DNA of 64,000 nt. Origin: Corynebacterium pollutisoli. Its GTDB lineage: Bacteria; Actinomycetota; Actinomycetes; Mycobacteriales; Mycobacteriaceae. Positions 55,474-63,723 of the stretch are shown piece by piece. Under the pieces are notes generated by a model. The model was not told the origin of the DNA. It did no database searches and saw only the letters and a program-made list of their open reading frames with translations. Each line of letters begins with the position of its first letter. Positions within the stretch are counted from its first letter, which is position 1. A program made the translations under genes and the position numbers. Location of the stretch: contig NZ_FXAR01000005.1 in assembly GCF_900177745.1 (NCBI RefSeq), positions 62,001-126,000 of the forward strand, read 5' to 3'.

Positions 55474-56553
55474 ATGACAGCGAATGAGGACTGGGCAGGC
55501 GACCCGCAGAACGCATCCACCGACGGAGAGTTCGTGCGCGACGCAACGTACATCAATGACCGCATCACCGCTGACGTGAGCGAGACGACCCCGCAGGACG
55601 ACGGCACCGTCCACTGGCCGGTCGAGGCCGACCGTTACCGGCTCATGGCCGCCCGCGCGTGCCCGTGGGCGCACCGCTCGGTGATCACGCGTCGCCTGCT
55701 GGGACTCGAGGACGTCATCTCCCTCGGCCTCGCCGGCCCCACCCACGACGTCCGCTCCTGGGTCTTCGACCTCGACCCGGACGGCGTCGACCCGGCCACC
55801 GGCCTGCGCCGGCTGCAGGAGGCGTACTTCAATCGCTTCCCGGATTACCCGCGCGGCATCACCGTCCCGGCCGTCGTGGAGGTGGAGTCGAAGAAGGTGG
55901 TCACCAACGACTACCCGTCCATCGTCCGCGACTTCCAGACCGAGTGGACGCAGTTCCACCGCGCGGGCGCCCCGGACCTCTACCCGGTCGAACACCGGGA
56001 GGAGATCGACGAGATCGCCAGGCGCATCTACACCGAGGTGAACAACGGCGTCTACCGCTGCGGTTTCGCCAGCACCCAGGATGCCTACGACGACGCCTAC
56101 GTCCGCTTCTGGAAGACCATGGACTGGCTAGAGGAGCGCCTGACCAACCGCCGCTACCTCGTCGGCGAGCACATCACCTTCGCGGACATCTTCCTGTTCG
56201 TCACCCTCGTGCGTCACGACGCCGTGTACTACTCCCACTTCAAGACCTCCCGCAACAAGATCTCGGAGATGCCCGCCCTGTGGGGCTACCTGCGCGAGCT
56301 CTTCCAGATCCCCGGGTTCGGCGACACCACCGACTTCCGGGAGATCAAGGAGCACTATTTCATCGTGCACAAGGAGGTCAACCCCACCCAGATCGTGCCG
56401 CAGGGCCCGGACCTGGCCGGCCTGGCCAGCCCGCACGGCCGCGAGGCCCTCGGCAGCCAGCCCTTCGCCGACGGCGTCACCTTGCCGGGCGCCGTCCCGG
56501 AGGGTGAGCACGTGAAGAACCCCGAGCCGTTCCAGGTCGAGCTGTTCGGCTAG
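55474..56553 (+). CDS. Ecm4/YqjG-type thiol-S-transferase (Xi-class GST-like)
   Basis: 359 residues. The thioredoxin-like domain has the catalytic cysteine C63 in ARACPWAHR, and the C-terminal helical domain has GEHITFADIFLFVTLVRHD. In other bacteria these enzymes reduce glutathionyl-hydroquinones. Corynebacteria make mycothiol instead of glutathione, so a mycothiol- or other thiol-linked quinone substrate is likely. TAGGGT 7 nt before the ATG implies a leaderless mRNA. It shares a CTAG stop overlap with lysG. Confidence 0.85.
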   Translation: MTANEDWAGDPQNASTDGEFVRDATYINDRITADVSETTPQDDGTVHWPVEADRYRLMAARACPWAHRSVITRRLLGLEDVISLGLAGPTHDVRSWVFDLDPDGVDPATGLRRLQEAYFNRFPDYPRGITVPAVVEVESKKVVTNDYPSIVRDFQTEWTQFHRAGAPDLYPVEHREEIDEIARRIYTEVNNGVYRCGFASTQDAYDDAYVRFWKTMDWLEERLTNRRYLVGEHITFADIFLFVTLVRHDAVYYSHFKTSRNKISEMPALWGYLRELFQIPGFGDTTDFREIKEHYFIVHKEVNPTQIVPQGPDLAGLASPHGREALGSQPFADGVTLPGAVPEGEHVKNPEPFQVELFG

Positions 56554-57413
56554 ACCGCCGGGAGCTGCTGCGCTGCCGCGAGCACCGAATCAGTGAGCTT
56601 CTCCAGCAGCTCCGACTCCAGGCGCCAGCGCTGCCAGTGCAGGGGGACGTCAATGATGCGGTCGTCGAGTGTGACCAGGTCCCCGCGCCGCAGGTGGATG
56701 TCCGCCTGCAGGTCCGACATGAGCCCCCACCCCAGCCCGCGCAGCGTCGCGCGCGCCAACGCCTCCGATGACGGGATCTCCGACATCCGGGGGCGTTGCT
56801 GCTTCTCCCCCAGCCTCTCCTCCAGGTCGGCGGCCTGCAGGGCGTCGCCGGGCCCGAAGCGGAGGGTGGGCATGCGGGACCAGTCCGGCCCCGGGTACTG
56901 CGCCGCCAGATCCGGGGTGGCCACGGCCCGGTAGCGCACGACGCCGAGCGGGAGGGATTCGCAGCCGGAGACGGGCCGCGATTCGCGCGTCACCGCCCCG
57001 AGCACGTCGCCCCGCCGGAGGAGGGCGAGGGTGCGGGCCTCGTCCTCGATGCGGATGCGGAGGGTGGCGCCGTCGAAACCCGCGACGTCCGACATCACCG
57101 GCGTGAACCACGTCGCCAGGGAGTCGGCGTTGACGGCGATGCTCAGCGGCACGCGCCCCAGGCGGCCCTCGAGGCGGGCGTCGGTCTCCGCCTGCAGCAG
57201 GCGCATGCGGCGGGCGGCCTGGACGAGGACCTCCCCCGCCTCGGTCGCGGTGGCCGGGGTGGAGCGCCGCACGAGCACCCGGCCGGTGTCCCTCTCCAGT
57301 GCCTTGATCCGCTGACTGACGGCCGAGGGCGTGATGCCGAGGCTGTGCGCGGCGTGCTCGAAACTACCTTCGTCGACGATGGCGAGGAGCGATTCCAGGT
57401 GCAACGGGTTCAT
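56550..57413 (-). CDS. lysG: LysR-type activator of lysE
   Basis: 287 residues: LysR helix-turn-helix (GSFEHAAHSLGITPSAVSQRI) and an effector domain, closely resembling LysG of C. glutamicum, which activates lysE when intracellular lysine, arginine or histidine rises. The start is ATG 57413. A longer frame upstream overlaps the lysE promoter and lacks family sequence. It is divergent from lysE with a 69-bp spacer containing the expected operator. Confidence 0.95.
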   Translation of the reverse strand: MNPLHLESLLAIVDEGSFEHAAHSLGITPSAVSQRIKALERDTGRVLVRRSTPATATEAGEVLVQAARRMRLLQAETDARLEGRLGRVPLSIAVNADSLATWFTPVMSDVAGFDGATLRIRIEDEARTLALLRRGDVLGAVTRESRPVSGCESLPLGVVRYRAVATPDLAAQYPGPDWSRMPTLRFGPGDALQAADLEERLGEKQQRPRMSEIPSSEALARATLRGLGWGLMSDLQADIHLRRGDLVTLDDRIIDVPLHWQRWRLESELLEKLTDSVLAAAQQLPAV

Positions 57414-57482
57414 GAAGCTGATCTTAATCAGATGTAGTTCGATTAACTGGACTTCATTTCGATCGAGGCGCACAATGAGGTC

Positions 57483-58175
57483 ATGTCAATCATTGTTGCG
57501 GGTATCTTTCTGGGACTCTCCCTCATCATCGCCGTCGGACCGCAGAACATCTTTCTGCTGAAGTCCGGAATCAAGCGTCAGCACGTCACCGCCGTCGTGC
57601 TCACCTGCATCATCTCCGACATCTTCCTCATCACCGCCGGCGTGGCGGGCGTCGGCGTGCTCGTCGACTCCGAGCCCCTCCTCCTGGAGATCCTCCGCTG
57701 GGGTGGCGCGGCCTACCTCCTGTGGTTCGCCTGGACGAACTTCCGCGACGCCGCCACCCCGGGGGCCATCACGGTCGTCGAGACGGAGCCGATCGGCCCC
57801 CACGACGACACCTCCGGCACCGGCGGCGGCGCCGTCATCACCCGGACCCGCCCGACCACCGGCCTCAAGCGCCCCACCCACCGCCCCACGTGTCTCGCCG
57901 CCGTCGGCACCACCCTGGCCCTGACCTGGCTCAACCCGCTCGCCTACGTGGACGTCGTGGTGATGGTCGGCGGCATCGCCAACCAGTACGGCACCGACGG
58001 CCGCTGGCTCTTCGCCCTCGGCGCGTTCATCGCCGCCCTCATCTGGTTCCCGCTCGTCGGCTACGGCGCAGCTCTCCTGCGCAAGCCGCTGTCCCGCCCG
58101 CACGTGTGGCGTTGGCTCAACATCGGCATCGGCGTGGTCATGTGCGGCCTCGCGCTCAAGCTCATCCTGATGTAG
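57483..58175 (+). CDS. lysE: basic amino acid exporter LysE
   Basis: 230 residues with six hydrophobic segments; LSLIIAVGPQNIFLLKSGIKR and LTWLNPLAYVDVVVMVGGI are signatures of the LysE exporter for lysine and arginine. A polar loop of about 50 residues lies after helix 3. CACAAT lies 6 nt before the ATG. It is activated by the divergent lysG. The 3' end overlaps the convergent acetyltransferase pseudogene by 14 bp. Confidence 0.95.
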   Translation: MSIIVAGIFLGLSLIIAVGPQNIFLLKSGIKRQHVTAVVLTCIISDIFLITAGVAGVGVLVDSEPLLLEILRWGGAAYLLWFAWTNFRDAATPGAITVVETEPIGPHDDTSGTGGGAVITRTRPTTGLKRPTHRPTCLAAVGTTLALTWLNPLAYVDVVVMVGGIANQYGTDGRWLFALGAFIAALIWFPLVGYGAALLRKPLSRPHVWRWLNIGIGVVMCGLALKLILM

Positions 58176-58622
58176 GGGTCCACCGCATCGTGTGGCGCTC
58201 CTCGCCCACGACCTGCGCCCCGAACCGTCGATAGAAGCCTATCGACGGTTCATTCCATTTCAGCACCGTCCACTCCAGCCGCAGGTACCGCTTATCGACG
58301 ACCCGTCGCCCCAGCTCCTCCATCAGCTCACCGCCGACGTTGCATCCCTGCGCCTCCGGCGCGACGAAGAGGTCCTCGAGCCACACCGTCCGCCCTCCCA
58401 GGTGCCGTAGCGCAGGTACCACGTCGCCACACCGGCAAGCCCGTCCTCCCCCTCCGCCACGAGGGCGTGGAGGATCGCGTCATCGCCGAACATCGCCTCC
58501 TCCAGGTCGGCGACGGAGGCGGTGAACAGTTCCGACTCCCGGTCGTAATAGGCGAGCTGCCTGATGAGATCGTGAATGCCCGGAACATCCGCGGGCGTGG
58601 CCTCACGGACCCGGGTGCGCAT
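58162..58622 (-). pseudogene. GNAT acetyltransferase (SSAT-like) disrupted by a frameshift
   Basis: Two minus-strand frames together make a normal GNAT protein of about 152 residues. The 5' frame encodes MRTRVREATPADVPGIHDL up to ATWYLRYGTWEGG. The 3' frame continues with GRTVWLEDLFVAPEAQG (acetyl-CoA loop) and NEPSIGFYRRFGAQ. A single missing base near 58400, in a G/C-rich run, separates them. It could be a true inactivation, a sequencing error, or slippage. The start overlaps the aldo/keto reductase stop in TGATG. Confidence 0.8.
58222..58251 (+). terminator. perfect hairpin downstream of lysE
   Basis: 13-bp perfect stem GAACCGTCGATAG / CTATCGACGGTTC with loop AAGC, 46 bp after the lysE stop and inside the disrupted acetyltransferase. 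It probably ends lysE transcription. Confidence 0.65.
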
Positions 58623-59701
58623 CAGTCGGCGTGGCGTCGGGAAGCGGTGGCACCGGCCCAGATGTTGATGCCGGCGTCGCGCGCGACGTCGTCGATGGCC
58701 TTCAGCTCCGCGTCGGAGAACTCGAGGTTGTTCAGGGAGTCGAGGTTCTCGTCGAGCTGCGCCACCGAGGAGGCTCCGATGAGGGCCGAGGCGACCGTCT
58801 CCACGCCGTACTCGCCCTGCTGACGCAGCACCCAGGCGATGGCCATCTGCGCCAGGGACTGCTCGCGCTCCTGGGCGATGTCGTTGAGGCGGGTGATCAT
58901 CTCGAGGTTCTCGGCGCTGAGCATGTCGTTCGACAGCGACTTCATGGCCGCCGCGCGCGAATCCTCCGGCACACCGTTGAGGTAACGGTTGGTCAGCAGA
59001 CCCTGCGCCAGCGGAGAGAAGGCGATGATGCCCAGGCCGGAGTCGGCGGCGGAGGCGAGCAGGGAGTCGCCGTCCTCACCCGGCTCCTCCACCCACCGGT
59101 TGACGATGGAGTAGCTCGGCTGGTTGATGATGAGCGGGCAGCCCTCCTCCGCCATGAACTCCGCGGCCTCACTCGTCAGCTCCGGGCCGTAGGAGGAGAT
59201 GCCGACGTACAGCGCCTTGCCGGAGGCGACGATGTCCCGCAGGGCGTACATGGTCTCCTCCAGCGGGGTGTCCGGGTCCGGGCGGTGGTGGTAGAAGATG
59301 TCGACGTAGTCCAGGCCCATGCGGTCGAGCGACTGGTCGAGCGAGGCCATGAGGTACTTGCGCGAGCCGCCGAAACCGTACGGTCCCTCCCACATGTCCC
59401 AGCCGGCCTTCGAGGAGATGATGAGTTCGTCGCGGTGGGGCCGGAAGTCCTCGGCCAGGAGGCGGCCGAAGTTGCTCTCCGCCGACCCGGCCGGCGGGCC
59501 GTAGTTGTTGGCCAGGTCGAAGTGCGTCACACCCCGGTCGAAGGCGCGGCGCAGGATGGCGCGCTGGGTCTCCAGCGGCTTGTCATCGCCGAAGTTGTGC
59601 CACAGGCCCAGCGAGACGGCGGGCAGCTTGAGGCCGGAGCGTCCGACGCGGCGGTAGGGCATGGCGGTGTAGCGGTCAGGGGCGGGAAGGTAGGTGCTCA
59701 T
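58622..59701 (-). CDS. aldo/keto reductase (YghZ/Kv-beta-like)
   Basis: 359 residues of the AKR14-type subgroup: THFDLANNYGPPAGSAESNFG (catalytic Asp/Tyr), ISSKAGW (Lys), YHHRPD (His) and the NADPH-binding LIGASSVAQLDENL. These enzymes reduce glyoxal or methylglyoxal in E. coli; the physiological substrate here is unknown. CACAAT lies 6 nt before ATG 59701 and the upstream in-frame extension was rejected. It is followed by the disrupted acetyltransferase. Confidence 0.88.
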   Translation of the reverse strand: MSTYLPAPDRYTAMPYRRVGRSGLKLPAVSLGLWHNFGDDKPLETQRAILRRAFDRGVTHFDLANNYGPPAGSAESNFGRLLAEDFRPHRDELIISSKAGWDMWEGPYGFGGSRKYLMASLDQSLDRMGLDYVDIFYHHRPDPDTPLEETMYALRDIVASGKALYVGISSYGPELTSEAAEFMAEEGCPLIINQPSYSIVNRWVEEPGEDGDSLLASAADSGLGIIAFSPLAQGLLTNRYLNGVPEDSRAAAMKSLSNDMLSAENLEMITRLNDIAQEREQSLAQMAIAWVLRQQGEYGVETVASALIGASSVAQLDENLDSLNNLEFSDAELKAIDDVARDAGINIWAGATASRRHAD

Positions 59702-59726
59702 GGATCCATTGTGCCCCCGATCAGGC

Positions 59727-59996
59727 TCAGCCGGGCTGGTCTTCATTCAGCACGTGATCCATCCCCTGTGTCTTCGACGCCAGGAGTGCGAGAAACTCCT
59801 CGAGAGAGTCCCGGAACAGGTGCAGGTTCCGCCCCTCGCAGTCCTCCGTGGAGCAGGGTCCGGTCCAGCACAAAGAAGTTCCCGCCGCCGTCGGCCCCGA
59901 TGACCCATGCCCTGAACCGGTCGATCTCCGGTGCGAGCCAGGCGTTCTGGGTTGCCGGGCCGCGACTCGTAATTACGAGACTCGTAATTACGACCA
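59727..59996 (-). pseudogene. relic of a SUKH (SMI1/KNR4)-like gene
   Basis: A truncated frame encodes PEIDRFRAWVIGADGGGNFFVLDR, typical of SUKH-fold immunity-type proteins. A +1 frame then gives NLHLFRDSLEEFLALLASKTQG before a stop at 59727-59729. Reading both frames restores the family C-terminus, so one frameshift plus loss of the N-terminus is inferred. The 5' end runs into the palindromes at 59966-59993. Confidence 0.5.
59966..59993. promoter_or_regulatory. two adjacent palindromes TCGTAATTACGA
   Basis: CTCGTAATTACGAG (59966-59979) and TCGTAATTACGA (59982-59993) are perfect palindromes in tandem. With two more at 60059-60087 they look like an operator array for one dimeric regulator. 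Confidence 0.6.
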
Positions 59997-60058
59997 TAAC
60001 GCCGAGAGCATATGAGATCTGACCTGGCACTTCAGGCGTCGAACGAGCACCCCGAACA

Positions 60059-60087
60059 ACGTAATTACGTGCGTCGTAAATACGACG
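60059..60087. promoter_or_regulatory. two further palindromes of the CGTAA-TTACG type
   Basis: ACGTAATTACGT (60059-60070) is a perfect palindrome. CGTCGTA-AA-TACGACG (60072-60087) has 7-bp arms. Both share the CGTAA/TTACG core with the pair about 80 bp away. Confidence 0.6.
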
Positions 60088-60088
60088 A

Positions 60089-60121
60089 GGGGCGCGCAGC
60101 CCGAAACGGCCCGCGCGCCCC
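60089..60121 (-). terminator. gatB terminator
   Basis: 9-bp stem GGGGCGCGC / GCGCGCCCC with a 15-nt loop, 19 bp downstream of the gatB stop in the minus direction. A CGTCGATAAGC word (60130-60140) overlaps the gatB stop. Confidence 0.6.
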
Positions 60122-60139
60122 TGACACAGCGTCGATAAG

Positions 60140-61645
60140 CTACTTCAGCTTCTGTGCGATGAGCTTGTTCACCTGCGCCGGATCGGCCTTGCCGCGGGTG
60201 GCCTTCATGACGGCACCGACGATGGCGCCGACGACCTTGGTGTTGCCGGCCCGGTACTTCTCGACGATGTCCGGGTTCGCGGCCAGGGCCTCGTCGACGG
60301 CGGCCTCGATGGCGCCGTCGTCACGCACGACCTCCAGGCCACGGGCGGCGACGACCTCGGAGACGGTGCCCTCACCGGCGAGGACGCCGTCGACGGCCTG
60401 ACGGGCCAGCTTGGTGGTCAGCTTGCCCTCCTTGACCAGGCCGACGACCTCGGCGACCTGCGCCGGGGTGATGGCCAGGGCCTCGAGCTCGACGTTCTGC
60501 TCGCGGGCGGCGGCGGAGAGGTAGTTGACCCACCAGGCGCGGGCCTCGTCGGCGGTGGTGCCGGCCTCGACGGTGGCCAGGATCGGTTCGAGGGCACCGG
60601 CGTTGACGAGGTCGCGCATCTCCGCGTCGGAGATGCCCCACTCCTCCTGCAGGCGGGCGCGGCGCACCCACGGCAGCTCCGGCAGGGTGGCGCGGATCTC
60701 CTCGACCCACTCCTTCGGGGCCAGCACCGGCGGCAGGTCCGGGTCGTTGAAGTAGCGGTAGTCCTCGGCGGACTCCTTGCGGCGGCCCTTGCGGGTGGAG
60801 CCGTCGAGCTCCTGGTAGTGGCGGGTCTCCTGGATGATCTCCTCGCCGTTCTCGATGGCGGCGGCCTGGCGCATCATCTCGTAGCGCACGGCCTGCTCGA
60901 CGGACTTGAGCGAGTTGATGTTCTTGGTCTCGGTGCGGGTGCCGTACTCCTCCTGGCCGAGGGGGCGCAGGGAGACGTTGGAGTCGACGCGCATGGAGCC
61001 CTGGTCCATGCGGGCGTCGGACACGCCGATGGCCTTGACCAGCTCACGCAGGGCGGTGACGTAGGCGCGGGCGATCTCCGGGGCACGCGCGCCGGCGCCC
61101 TCGATCGGCTTGGTGACGATCTCGATGAGCGGCACGCCCGCGCGGTTGCAGTCCACCAGGGAGGCGGTCGCGCCGTGGATGCGGCCGGAGACGCCGCCGA
61201 TGTGGGTGAGCTTGCCGGTGTCCTCCTCCATGTGGGCTCGCTCGATCTCGACGCGCCACTCGGTGCCGTCGTCGAGCACGACGTCGAGCCAGCCGTCGTA
61301 GGCGATCGGCTCATCGTACTGGGAGATCTGGTAGCCCTTCGGCTGATCCGGGTAGAAGTAGTTCTTGCGCGCGAAACGGGAGGACTCGGCGATCTGGCAG
61401 TTCAGGGCCAGGCCGATCTTGATGGCCCACTCGACGCCCTTGGCGTTGACGACCGGCAGTGCGCCGGGGAGTCCGAGGGAGACGGGGTCGACGTTGGAGT
61501 TCGGCTCGGCACCGAAGTGGGCGGAGCTGGTGGAGAACATCTTGGTCTCCGTGGCCAGCTCGACGTGGACCTCGAGGCCCATGACGGGGTCGAACTTCTC
61601 CAGGACCTCGTCGAAGTCCATCAGGTCGTGAATCGCGGCAGTCAT
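60140..61645 (-). CDS. gatB: aspartyl/glutamyl-tRNA amidotransferase subunit B
   Basis: Kinase/tRNA-binding subunit of GatCAB, which converts Glu-tRNA-Gln to Gln-tRNA-Gln. The 501 residues include [33 protein letters not shown] and the C-terminal YqeY-like tail. Presence of GatB fits a non-discriminating GltX and the tRNA-Gln in this window. TAGACT lies 7 nt before ATG 61645 (leaderless), so the longer upstream frame was rejected. gatA and gatC are not in the window. Confidence 0.96.
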   Translation of the reverse strand: MTAAIHDLMDFDEVLEKFDPVMGLEVHVELATETKMFSTSSAHFGAEPNSNVDPVSLGLPGALPVVNAKGVEWAIKIGLALNCQIAESSRFARKNYFYPDQPKGYQISQYDEPIAYDGWLDVVLDDGTEWRVEIERAHMEEDTGKLTHIGGVSGRIHGATASLVDCNRAGVPLIEIVTKPIEGAGARAPEIARAYVTALRELVKAIGVSDARMDQGSMRVDSNVSLRPLGQEEYGTRTETKNINSLKSVEQAVRYEMMRQAAAIENGEEIIQETRHYQELDGSTRKGRRKESAEDYRYFNDPDLPPVLAPKEWVEEIRATLPELPWVRRARLQEEWGISDAEMRDLVNAGALEPILATVEAGTTADEARAWWVNYLSAAAREQNVELEALAITPAQVAEVVGLVKEGKLTTKLARQAVDGVLAGEGTVSEVVAARGLEVVRDDGAIEAAVDEALAANPDIVEKYRAGNTKVVGAIVGAVMKATRGKADPAQVNKLIAQKLK

Positions 61646-61741
61646 GCGGAACAGTCTAGTTGTTCGTCCCGCGGCCGCTGCCCACGACCTCCCCGACACA
61701 TCATCGAACACCGTTCAAGAACTCTGCTGGCGTCTCCCCCC

Positions 61742-62110
61742 GTGCTCAACATCAGGATGCGGGCCACCCGCGACGGCAGAAACATCTCCGGTGCCGAACG
61801 CCTCAGTGACGCCACGACCGCCCCCGACATCGCCCGGACCCTCGTGGCCCGCGCCCTCCACCATCCCCGCGGCATCCCCGACGACATCCACGTCACCGTC
61901 CGCGCCGTCCACCCCGCCGACATCCGCCACCTGACGGCCCTGCCGGTCACGGTCCGCGACACCACCACTCCCGCGCAGGCCCATGCCGAGGTCGCCCGCC
62001 TGCTCTCCCCCGGCGTGCTCGCCGCCCTGCTCGGCGTCGTCGACCTCCCCGGCGCCCTGCTTATCGACGCCGCCTCCACCTCCCCCGTCTCCTCCTCGAC
62101 CTGGGGATGA
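61742..62110 (+). pseudogene. 5' fragment of bioW (pimeloyl-CoA synthetase)
   Basis: 122 codons from GTG 61742 match the N-terminal half of BioW: RMRATRDGRNISGAERL, ARALHHPRGIPDDIHVTV and a late GALLID. The frame stops after SSSTWG, at about half the normal length of roughly 240 residues. The deletion joins it directly to a TRAP-permease remnant. I see no bio gene cluster around it. Confidence 0.65.
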
Positions 62111-62782
62111 CCATCGGGCAGATCATCGGCATCATGGCGGGCGTCGGCCTCGTCCTCGGTGGGCTGTCGGCCACGGGCGTCGCGCTCTGACTGGCGAGCG
62201 ACCTGGTGGGGCTCGTCGGGGACAACGTCCTCCTCCTGCTGGTCGCCGGCGCGGTGACCTGCTTCCTTTCCTGCTCGGAATGGGACTGACGGTGTCGGCG
62301 GCCTACGTGCTGCTGGACATCGTCCTCGTGCCCGGGCTGCTGTCCCTGGACGTCGATCTCTTCGCCGCCCACCTGTTCGTCATCTACTGGGCCTCGGCGT
62401 CCTATCTCACCCCGCCGGTGGTGCTGGCGGCGTTCGCCGCCTCCGGGATCTCGGGGGCCCGCCCGTGGGCACGGCTGTCGAGGCCACGCGGCTGGCCTCC
62501 GTGAAGTACCTGCTGCCGTTCGCCTTCGTCCTCAATCCGGCTCTGGTCGCGCAGTCGGGCAGCGGGCAGGTGTTCCTCGCCGTCATCCTCGCGGTGGTGG
62601 GGGTCCCGGCGCTGGCGCTGGCGCTGGGCACCAGTCGACCCTGGTGGGAGCGGTTGTTCCTCGGGGCCGGAGGCCTGCTGCTCCTTCTCCCACCCGGCTG
62701 GTTCACGGGTGTGGGGGTGGCGCTCCTCGGGGTGGTGATTCTGCGTCACCGCGTGAGGCGGGCGTCTACGCTGGCCGCATGA
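62108..62782 (+). pseudogene. C-terminal remnant of a fused TRAP (TAXI-type) permease
   Basis: The translation restores GQIIGIMAGVGLVLGGLSATG, FLLGMGLTVSAAYVLLDIVLVP, AAHLFVIYWASASYLTPPVVLAAFAASGISGA and VEATRLASVKYLLPFAFVLNP, typical of the C-terminus of fused TRAP permeases. There is an in-frame stop at 62188-62190 and frame changes near 62270 and 62455. The N-terminal two thirds are missing. The last stop overlaps the prpF ATG (ATGA), so the two were once an operon. Confidence 0.7.
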
Positions 62783-63723
62783 GCACCGTCCCCGTCTCCG
62801 TCATCCGCGGCGGCACCAGCCGCGCCGTGTTCCTGCCGATGTCCGCGCTCCCGGCCGGGCAGGCCGAGCGCGACGAGCTGTGCCTGCGCCTCATCGGCTC
62901 CCCGGATCCGCAGGCCGTCGACGGCCTCGGTGGCGGGGTGAGCTCGAATTCGAAGGTGATGTTCGTCGGCCCCTCCGACCGTGCCGACGTGGAGACACTC
63001 TTCGCCCAGGTCTCCCCCACCGAGGCCCACGTCGACTGGTCGGGCAACTGCGGCAACATCTCCTCCGCCGTCCTCCACTATGCGGAGCACGTCGGGATGT
63101 TCAGCGGCGACCGGGCGCGGGTGTGGAACCTCAATTCACAGGCGCTCTTCGAGCTCGTGCGTGCCGACGACCGCGTCGACATGCGCTTCCTCCGCCCCGG
63201 CGGCGAGAAGTGCGGGGCCATCTTTCCCGCCGGCCGGCGCTGCGAGGTGGACGGCCTCGAGGTCTCGCTCATCGACGTCGCCAACCCCGTCGTGATCACC
63301 CGCGCGGCGGATGTCGGCGTGGATCCCTCCCTGGGGATGGCCGCGCTCAACGCGGATGCGGAGCTGCTGGCGCGGCTGGAACGGCTGCGCGTGGCCGCGG
63401 GTCAAGCCATGGGACTGGAACCGTCGAAGGTCATCCCCCGCGTGGCGATGGTCGCCCCGGGTGAGGACCTGCGCGTCATCATGACCTCGGTCGGGCGCGT
63501 CCACCATGCCCTGCCCGGCACGGGGATTCTCGCGCTGGCGGCGGCAGTGGCCCTCGGCGGCACCGTCATCGACGACGTGCTGGAGGGGCGTCGGGAAGCG
63601 CTCACCCTGCAGCACTTCAAGGGCGACGTCGAGGTCTCCGCGCAGGCAGCGGGCGACGAGCTCGAATGGGTGGCGCTCCCCCGCACCGCCCGGATCCTGC
63701 TCAGCGGGCAGGCCTACCTCTAG
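62779..63723 (+). CDS. PrpF-family isomerase
   Basis: 314 residues. VIRGGTSRAVFLPMSALP, GLGGGVSSNSKVMFV, WSGNCGNISSAV and PGGEKCGAIFPAG mark the PrpF fold, whose members isomerise methylaconitate or 4-oxalomesaconate. It is shorter than most PrpF proteins I know. It follows the TRAP-permease remnant, which would have imported a tricarboxylate. TACGCT 6 nt before the ATG suggests it keeps its own leaderless promoter. It overlaps the mug stop by CTAG. Confidence 0.8.
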   Translation: MSTVPVSVIRGGTSRAVFLPMSALPAGQAERDELCLRLIGSPDPQAVDGLGGGVSSNSKVMFVGPSDRADVETLFAQVSPTEAHVDWSGNCGNISSAVLHYAEHVGMFSGDRARVWNLNSQALFELVRADDRVDMRFLRPGGEKCGAIFPAGRRCEVDGLEVSLIDVANPVVITRAADVGVDPSLGMAALNADAELLARLERLRVAAGQAMGLEPSKVIPRVAMVAPGEDLRVIMTSVGRVHHALPGTGILALAAAVALGGTVIDDVLEGRREALTLQHFKGDVEVSAQAAGDELEWVALPRTARILLSGQAYL

